Source: Siphonodentalium dalli
Taxonomy: Eukaryota; Mollusca; Scaphopoda; Gadilida; Siphonodentaliidae
Assembly: GCA_032622095.1 (NCBI GenBank)
Contig: CP136066.1
Span: 168,092,664-168,156,663, forward strand
Direction of reading: 5' to 3'
Length of the DNA stretch: 64,000 bases
Part shown: in pieces, positions 56,152 through 64,000 of the stretch
How positions within the stretch are numbered: position 1 is the stretch's first letter
How the letters are laid out: each line of letters opens with the position of its first letter
Notes under the pieces: generated by a model
The model's database searches: none
What the model saw: only the letters and a program-made list of their open reading frames with translations
Told to the model about the DNA's origin: nothing
Position numbers and translations under genes: made by a program

Positions 56152-57948
56152 GTGTGCATAGGATAATGGCTGAAAAATACTGTACATTATTTCAGCGAAT
56201 GGATCCATCTCGATCGTTCTATTAGCTGAAATAATGCACAATATGAAGCTATAATCAGAATTAAAACATAGCCTGATCCAAACCGTCACCTCATATCAGA
56301 ATGTCTATTAACCCAAAATTGGATGAACACAGTACTATGTGGTCGACCCTTTTCACCCGTTCATTGTCGTGACATCTCAAAATGTTGTCAATATAAAGGA
56401 CTGGCAGTTCCCCGTTGCCTTTCAAACCGTTGACTCAACACGACGTTTTTGCTCTTACATTTCGACAATTGTTTTAAAATATTTATCGCGTCGTATTTCT
56501 GATTTGGCGGAAAATTCTATATTATGTGGTTCGAGAAATTTTAACAGTATGAAAATTCAATGACTGGAAATCGAAGTTAGACACCCCCATTGTCAGTGAA
56601 GAGGCTATGCGTGTATATGCATATCCCTTCTCATATACTTCCAGTAGTCAGTCAGAGCACCATTATACTTGAAAATCCTTTTATATGGGCTTTATGTGGG
56701 CACGGACTCAGTATTCAAGTCAAATAAAATGAAATCGTTCACAGTGAAATAACCTTCAATTAAGTTCGATATTGAGAATCCGCTATTAAAATAATGGATC
56801 GTTGTTTGCAAAACAATGCACGTTCCATTATCTGCACGTATTAACTGGACGCGGCCAACAAAGCAGTATACGCTGTCATTCTGGAGAGAACACAGTTGTC
56901 AGTGAAACGATTGGGCATCCGTAGTTATAGTCCAGGCACATTAGACATGAAAGTGGAAAAGTAAGGAAATAATTCGGGGAAAGCTGATTAAATTTTTTTT
57001 TTATTTAGGCCATAACATCGCGGACGCGTCATGAATTACCCAATTTTTTCCATATAATTAAAAAAAAATATATTTTTCACAATTATGGAAATAACTGGAT
57101 GCTGTAGCAATTTTCAGCTGAGACATATACAAAGGGCACTAAATATTATGCAATACACAATTCTCGCACCAAAATCACCCATTCAAAGGGGAACTTAGAA
57201 TGAATTTCGCAGATTTGGATATGAAATAAAACACAGCCAAAATAATGACGATTTTTAAGGCAAACTGTTTTATTCTATGTCGGATTGTTCGGGCTTCTCA
57301 AAACATAGACGCAAGCTATCTATTTAAAAACTGCAGACACCACTCCTTCGCTATAATAGGCTAAAGAGCCAGAACGCATACCATAAGTGGTCAAAACTTA
57401 TAAAAACACAACCCTACCATTTAACCATTTTATGAGACCTTGCTTTTCGCTATATCTCTTACGAGATATATTAGTGAGAATTCGTACATCTCGGATAAAA
57501 TGTTTCTATTATACTCTGCAATCATTCTTCCTCACACAATTCGAGCGTGTTGTCACTTTAATGAGACCATCTATTCGATTTTGCACAAAATGTAATTTTC
57601 ATTCTATTTTGACATACATACTACTAAGCATTATTTGCAAATATCGCCATGTATTATGAATTTGGCATTAATTGATCTACATATGACTGAATTCGCTTAT
57701 GGCCTGATGGAAATGCTTCAGAATTTGAACCATTCCGTAAAATCAAGATATCTCAAAAAGCTCAACTCAGATTTTAGGGGATATTTGCCATGTTGTTCAT
57801 AAACGTGTGCTTATTAATCCCCGCTTTTCCCCTAGTGAAACCTAATATGCCTGGACTATTAGCTAAATGCTAGTACCTGCCTCGAGTTTGAACATAAAAC
57901 GTGTCTTAAATGACAAGATTATAAATGCGATTTGCGGATATATTTTGC
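56152..57948. other. Sequence between the direct repeats, no recognisable gene
   Basis: Small frames (56339-56563, 57387-57659) have no retroviral or transposase motifs. A diverged U-like word set (ctgcacgtattaactggacg) occurs near 56830. Confidence 0.4.
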
Positions 57949-58147
57949 AATAAATAGGCTATGATAGCTCCAATATACAATTCAATTTTCCAACCAATTT
58001 TCAGCGTAAAGTCTATTGTTTTTAGACCCAGGGTCTAATAAAGTTCTAGGCCTACATGTAGTTTCAGTCAAATATAAGACCGAATTTGCCCTTTATATTA
58101 TTTGAAGAATATTTAGACTTATTAAGTATTGGGTTGGAATCTCTCAG
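57949..58147 (+). repeat. ~195-bp direct repeat, copy 2
   Basis: It matches 55952-56151: aataggctatgatagctcca, agtctattgtttttagaccc, ctaggcctacatgtagtttc. The repeats do not start TG or end CA, so I do not call them LTRs. Confidence 0.85.
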
Positions 58148-58660
58148 ACTATATAGTTAGAATTCATGTACCTATGGGTGGGAAACCTTAGTGAAAGATT
58201 ACCGGTCAATGGGACACATCTACCCGTTCTATATCACTATCTTGCATGTGCTGCATTGAAAGTACGCAAAATGGCCGTGACGAAGTTCACTGATTAACCC
58301 GTACCTGTTCCCATCGGACGGGCATCACAAGCTCGCTACTATGTAATTTATGGTGATTTTCCTAAAACAAATAGTTCTGCAAATGGCTGCCAAAAAATAA
58401 AATATGCTTTTATTTATGTTATTTATTTTCACGCATACAGTCATGGTCTCAGATGGTAGACTGAGCACATACCTTAGCTGGGTTCAATAATTCAGTGTTT
58501 TTTGCAAATATTTCCTGTCAAACTCTCTATCCTATCGACATATACCTAAAATAAAAATAAAAACTTTTTTACATAGCTGGAAAATATCTCATATTGTGAG
58601 GGTAACGAGTTGTTAACAGTACTATAGCACACATTGGTTTTTATAAGGGATACAGATTTT

Positions 58661-59592
58661 TACCTTCAAAATGACAGTTTTGAAAATTCACGAATCAATG
58701 GAAGTTGCCTATGCTTATAGACAACTTTCTTTCATTTTTACCGTATTCTACTTAAGCCGCATAGAAGTTCTGACAGCTGGTTCCCAAACGTGGATGTTGA
58801 AGTCGAACCAATTTAATGGCAAATATCACGACAATTGCTTCGCGGGGAAACAATGATTCGCTCACAATCACTAAATTCGTCTCATTGAACTAGCCTTCCA
58901 ATGATCAAAATTTGAATAATACAAAGATACCCCGTCTGTTTTAACCCCATATAATTACTATTGCTACGTGTTCTATGCTCGAAAATCAACCGAACATATT
59001 TAACCCCATACAATTACTATTGGTACTTGTTCCATGCTCGAAAATCAAACGAACTTATGCACCCATTAATATAAACTTACACTTTCAGATCTGGTCAAAA
59101 GGTAAAACAAGAGTTTTCTTTTCAAATTCAATTTTTTAATCTCATTAATAAAAAAAACATGGTATTTGAGACACTAGCACAACTACTTCGGTATATAATT
59201 GTTTAGGACATCGCTATACAGCAAACAAAGCGTGTTTGTGATTCCGTTAATCAATAGCGATGAACATTAAAGACACGTCTTATTTGTCTGCTTTCGATAT
59301 TTTTCGACACCGACATTTCCGCAATCAGTGATATTGACAACTTGATAGTATAAGTAACCTTTAGTTTCTGGTTAGCCGAAAATTGGCTTTTGTAATTTTG
59401 ATGTTTCGTTGTTGTATATCGGTTAGAGGATCTTTAATGTCACAGGTAGCGTATTCTAAACTACAATTTTGTCACCGAAATTGATTTATATCAGGAATTT
59501 ATAATCGCATAACGCTGCACGATGTTAATGTTCGAAAACCAATCTCTCTGCAGAGGACCTATGACAAGAACTTCGCCAATATTGACCAGGTA
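58661..59592. other. No recognisable feature
   Basis: There is a short local duplication at about 58945-59055 (taaccccatataattactat and taaccccatacaattactat with ccatgctcgaaaatca). Otherwise it is AT-rich without coding signal. Confidence 0.5.
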
Positions 59593-59835
59593 CAGTAATG
59601 CCCTAAGTAATCGACCTCTTAACCACAGCAGAATTATGGGTAACTTTTCAGGATTTAGTCGGAAATATGGCTTGTTGCCATTCATCGGAAAGCTCTCGTG
59701 GAGAGCTTTCCGATGAATGGCAACAAACCAGGAGAGCTTTCCGATGAATGGCAACAAGCCATATTTCCGCTGAATCCCGAAAAGTTACCCATAATTCTGC
59801 TGTGGTTAAGAGGTCGATTACTTAGGGCATTACTG
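59593..59835. mobile_element. Palindromic TA-flanked MITE family C with internal duplication (C5)
   Basis: CAGTAATGCCC to GGGCATTACTG between TA dinucleotides. The centre has gagagctttccgatgaatgg twice, making it longer (243 bp) than C1 and C3. Confidence 0.87.
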
Positions 59836-60105
59836 TATGTTTACATTGTGGGAGACAATGCAGCTCGCTCTTTCAAATTATAGATTATTCACTCCGTTCA
59901 TTACTTTTGGAGTTGGAGGTTTCCACTAATTTGTTAATCTACACAGTGTGTAAACAACAGCTTAATTATGTTTTCACGCACACACATATTATATGCATCT
60001 GTACACACAATGGATAAAGCGTGCTAGATATGGCAAGAAACGTGGTCAATTTTATTTTGGTACTCATATTTTGAGGGGCTAAGTGCTAAGTGCAAATGAA
60101 TCAAG

Positions 60106-63100
60106 AAAAGGGCGTATCAAACTGAATTCTAGCAGTGCTATGCTACTAAACTGCTAAGGAATGAAAATATTAAAAAAGAGAGTTTCAAACTGAATTCTAG
60201 CAGTGCTATGCTGCTAAACTGTTAAGGAATGAACATATTAAAAAAGAGAGTTTCAAACTGAATTCTAGCAGTGCTGTGCTGCTAAACTGCTAAGGAATGA
60301 ACATATTGAAAAGGAGAGTTTCAAACTCAATTCTAGCAGTGCTATGCTACTAAACTGATAAGGAATGAAAATATTAAAAAAGAGAGTTTCAAACTCAATT
60401 CTAGCAGTGCTATGCTGCTAAACTGCTAAGGAATGAAAATATTAAAAAAGAGAGTTTCAAACTGAATTTTAGCAGTGCTCTGCTGCTAAACTGCTAAGGA
60501 ATAAAAATATTAAAAACGAGTTTCAAACTCAATTCTAGCAGTGCTATGCTGCTAAACTGCTAAGGAATGAAAATGTTAAAAAAGAGAGTTTCAACCTCAA
60601 TTCTAGCAGTGCTCTGCTGCTAAACTGCTAAGGAAGACAAATATTAAAAAAGAGAATTTCAAACTAAATATCTAGCAGTGCTATGCTGCTAAACTGCTAA
60701 GAAATGAAAATATTAAAAAATAGAGTTTCAAACTCAATTCTAGCAGTGCTATGCTGCTAAACTACTAAGGAATAAAAATATTTAAAAAGAGCTTCAAACT
60801 CAATTCTAGCAGTGCTATGCTGCTAAACTGCTAAGGAATGAAAATATTACAAACGAGAATTTCAAACTGAATTCTAGCAGTGCTCTGCTGCTAAACTGCT
60901 AAGGAATGAAAATATTAAAAAAGAGAGTTTCAAACTGAATTCTAGCAGTGCTCTGCTACAAAACTGCTAAGGAATGAAAATATTAAAAAAGAATTTCAAA
61001 CTCAATTCTAGCAGTGCTATGCAGCTAAACTGCTAAAGAATGAAACTATTAAAAAAGAGAGTCTCAAACGGAATTCTAGCGGTGCTCTGCTGCTAAACTG
61101 CCAAGGAATAAAAATATTAAAAAAGAGAGTTTCAAACTGAATTCTAGCGGTGCTATGCTGCTAAACTGCTAATGAATGGAACGGTAAAAAAGAGAGTTTC
61201 AAACTGAATTCTAGCGGTGCTATGCTGCTAAACTGCTAACGAATGAACATATTAAAAAAGAGAGTTTCAAACTGAATTCTAGGGTGATATGCTGATAAAC
61301 TGCTAAAGAATGAAAATATTAAAAAAGAGAGTTTCAAACGGAATTCTAGCGGTGCTATGCTGCTAAACTGCTAAAGAATGAAAATATTAAAAAAGAGAGT
61401 TTCAACCTCAATTCTAGCAGTGCTCTGCTGCTAAACTGCTATGGAATAAAAATATTAAAAAAGAGAATTTCAAACTAAATTCTAGCAGTGCTATGCTGCT
61501 AAACTGCTAAGGAATGAAAATATTAAAAAAGAGTTTCAAACTCAATTCTAGCAGTGCTATGCTGCTAAACTGCTAAGGAATGAAAATATTAAAAAAGAGT
61601 TTCAAACTCAATTCTAGCAGTGCTATGCTGCTAAACTGCTAAAGAATGAAAATATTAAAATAGAGAGTTTCAAACTCAATTCTAGCAGTGCTATGCTGCT
61701 AAACTGCTAAGGAATGAAAATATTAAAATAGAGAGTTTCAAACTCAATTCTAGCAGTGCTATGCTGCTAAACTGCTAAGGAATAAAAATATGAAAAACGA
61801 GACTTTCAAACTCAATTCTAGCAGTGCTATGCTGCTAAACTGCTAAGGAATGAAAATATTAAAATAGATAGTTTCAAACTCAATTCTAGCAGTGCTATGC
61901 TGCTAAACTGCTAAGGAATAAAAATATTAAAAAAGAGAGTTTCAAACTCAATTCTAGCAGTGCTATGCTGCTAAACTGCTAATGAATGGAATGGTAAAAA
62001 AGAGAGTTTCAAACTGAATTCTAGCGGTGCTATGCTGCTAAACTGCTAACGAATGAACATATTAAAAAAGAGAGTTTCAAACTGAATTCTAGGGTGATAT
62101 GCTGATAAACTGCTAAGGAATGAAAATATTAAAAAGGAGTTTCAAACTCAATTCTAGCAGTGCTATGCTGCTAAACTGCTAAGGAATGAAAATATTAAAA
62201 ACGAGAGTTTCAAACTCAATTCTAGCAGTGCTATGCTGCTAAACTGCTAAGGAATGAAAATATTAGAAAAGAGAGTCTCAAACTGAATTCTAGCGGTGCT
62301 ATGCTGCTAAACTGCTAACGAATGAACATATTAAAAAAGAGAGTTTAAAACTGAATTCTAGCAGTGCTATGCTGCTAAACTGCTAAGGAATGAAAATATT
62401 GAAAACGAGAGTTTCAAACTGAATTCTAGCAGTGCTATGCTGCTAGACTGCTAAGGAATGAAAATATTAAAACAGAGAGCTTCAAACTGAATTCTAGCAG
62501 TGCTATGCTGCTAAACTGCTAAGGAATGAAAATATTAAAAAAGAGAGTTTCAAACTGAATTCTAGCAGTGCTATGCTGCTAAACTGCTAAGGAATGAAAA
62601 TATTAAAAAAGAGAGTTTCAAATTCAATTCTAGCAGTGCTATGATGCTAAACTGCTAAGGAATGAAAATATTAAAAAAGAGTTTCAAACTCAATTCTAGC
62701 AGTGCTCTGCTGCTAAAAGCTAAGAAATAAAAATATTAAAAAAGAGAATTTCAAACTCAATTCTAGCAGTGCTATTCTGCTAAACTGCTAAGGAATGATA
62801 ATATTAAAAAAGAGAGTTTTAAACTGAATTCTAGCGGTGCTATGCTGCTAATCTGCTAAGGAATGATAATATTAAAAAAAAGAGTATTAAACTGAATTCT
62901 AGCGGTGCTATGCTGCTAAACTGCTAAGGTATGAAAATATTTAAAAAGAGAGTTTCAAACTCAATTCTAGCAGGGCTCTGCTGCTAAACTGCTAAGAAAT
63001 AAGAATATTAAAAAAGAGATTTTCAAACTCAATTCTAGCAGTGCTATGCTGCTAAACTGCTAAGGAATGATAATATTAAAAAAGAGAGTTTCAAACTGAA

Positions 63101-64000
63101 TTCTAGTAGTGCTCTGCTGCTAAACTGCTAAGGAATGAAAATATTAAAAAAGAGATATTCAAACTGAATTTTAGCAGTGCTCTGCTGCTAAAATGCTATT
63201 GAATAAAAATATAAAAAGGAGAGTTTCAAACTCAATTCTAGCAGTGCTATGCTGCTAAACTGCTAAGGAATGAAAATATTAAAAAAGAGAGTTTCAAACT
63301 CAATTCTAGCAGTGATATGCTGCTAAACTGCTATGGAATGAAAATATAAAAAAATAGATTCTCAAACTGAATTCTAGCGGTGCTATGCTGCTAAACTGCT
63401 ATGGAATGAAAATATTAAAAAAGAGAGTTTCAAACTCAATTCTAGCAGTGCTATGATGCTAAACTGCTAAGGAATGAAAATATTAAAAAAGAGTTTCAAA
63501 CTCAATTCTAGCAGTGCTCTGCTGCTAAAAGCTAAGAAATAAAAATATTAAAAAAGAGAATTTCAAACTCAATTCTAGCAGTGCTATGCTGCTAAACTGC
63601 TAAGGAATGATAATATTACAAAAGAGAGTTTTAAACTGAATTCTAGCGGTGCTATGCTGCTAAACTGCTAAGGTATGAAAATATTTAAAAAGAGAGTTTC
63701 AAACTCAATTCTAGCAGGGCTCTGCTGCTAAACTGCTAAGGAATGAAAATATTAAAAAAGAGAGTTTCAAACTGAATTTTAGCAGTGCTCTGCTGCTAAA
63801 CTGCTAAGGAATAAAAATATTAAAAACGAGACTTTCAAACTCAATTCTAGCAGTGCTATGCTGCTAAACTGCTAAGGAATGAAAATATTAAAAAAGAGAG
63901 TTTCAAACTCAATTCTCGCAGTGCTCTGCTGCTAAACTGCTATGGAATAAAAATATAAAAAGGAGAGTTTCAAACTCAATTCTAGCCGTGCTATGCTGCT
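60106..64000 (+). repeat. ~68-bp satellite array, about 58 units, running off the window
   Basis: The unit is gagagtttcaaactcaattc + tagcagtgctatgctgctaa + actgctaaggaatgaaaata + ttaaaaaa. The period is 66-68 bp because the A run and gag(ag) vary. Each unit has a small dyad tagcag/ctgcta. Variants are caaact(c/g)aa, tagc(a/g)gtgct and gct(a/c)tgctg. Stops occur in every frame. The right boundary is outside the window. Confidence 0.96.

Larger units (their letters stand above)
54000..58660. mobile_element. Possible large element between diverged ~450-bp inverted repeats (V)
   Basis: The left block 54000-54470 (ctatggtactataacatcag, gatagagagtttaacaggaa, gacagccatttgcacaacta, cgggtagctacccgt) is matched in inverse by 58200-58660 (ttcctgtcaaactctctatc, agttctgcaaatggctgcca). 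Between them are element L, a palindrome, a direct repeat pair and short frames without recognisable motifs. It may be one foldback element or two copies inserted in opposite orientation. Confidence 0.5.

Noticed and set aside
55952-58147. LTR retrotransposon
   Set aside because: The direct repeats lack TG/CA ends and no gag, protease or reverse-transcriptase frame lies between them.
60106-64000. CRISPR-like or coding repeat array
   Set aside because: Whole units are homologous without spacers, and all frames contain stops.

Overview
The window is nuclear DNA of a eukaryote. It is AT-rich, has one recognisable intron-containing gene with GT/AG splice sites, and is otherwise made of transposable-element debris, foldback elements and long satellite arrays. 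The repeat style (short-hairpin MITEs with TTAA or TA ends, head-to-tail Helitron-like units full of TGACCTTGA words, 'genomic filler' repeats beginning with tatacgccc and gtccgtccgtc) resembles marine invertebrates, especially molluscs. That placement is an inference from repeat style, not from a conserved gene.

Gene content: the + strand carries the 3' end of one gene. Four exons join in frame: 36569-36761 (juxtamembrane segment, one transmembrane helix, basic stop-transfer), 45902-45943 (14-codon mini-exon), 48969-49448 (160-codon cytoplasmic exon with a duplicated Gly-rich motif) and 50010-50109 (last 32 codons and TGA). The product is the C-terminal part of a single-pass, probably type I membrane protein; the ectodomain exons were not found. 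A possible alternative terminal exon lies at 36131-36316. No tRNA, rRNA or complete gene was recognised.

Layout: 0.3-5 kb holds dispersed foldback elements (families A, B, C, M). 5.4-12.65 kb has a foldback element, then filler repeats, then a 5 kb tandem array of about 160-bp units with inverted YY1-like motifs. 13.49-16.42 kb is a head-to-tail array of at least four Helitron-like units inserted between A and T. 16.5-35.5 kb is a mosaic of TTAA-, TA- and hAT-type miniature elements, some nested three deep. 36-50.6 kb is the gene; its first visible intron holds a 4.8 kb, 59-bp satellite and its 3' UTR holds a nested piggyBac-like foldback element. 52.7-58.7 kb contains long inverted-repeat elements. 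60.1-64.0 kb is a 68-bp satellite running off the window, with signs of an about 811-bp higher-order period.

The main biological points are rolling-circle style Helitron arrays, the dominance of TTAA-targeting hairpin elements (one with its empty target still readable), and a gene whose introns and 3' UTR have been colonised by these repeats.
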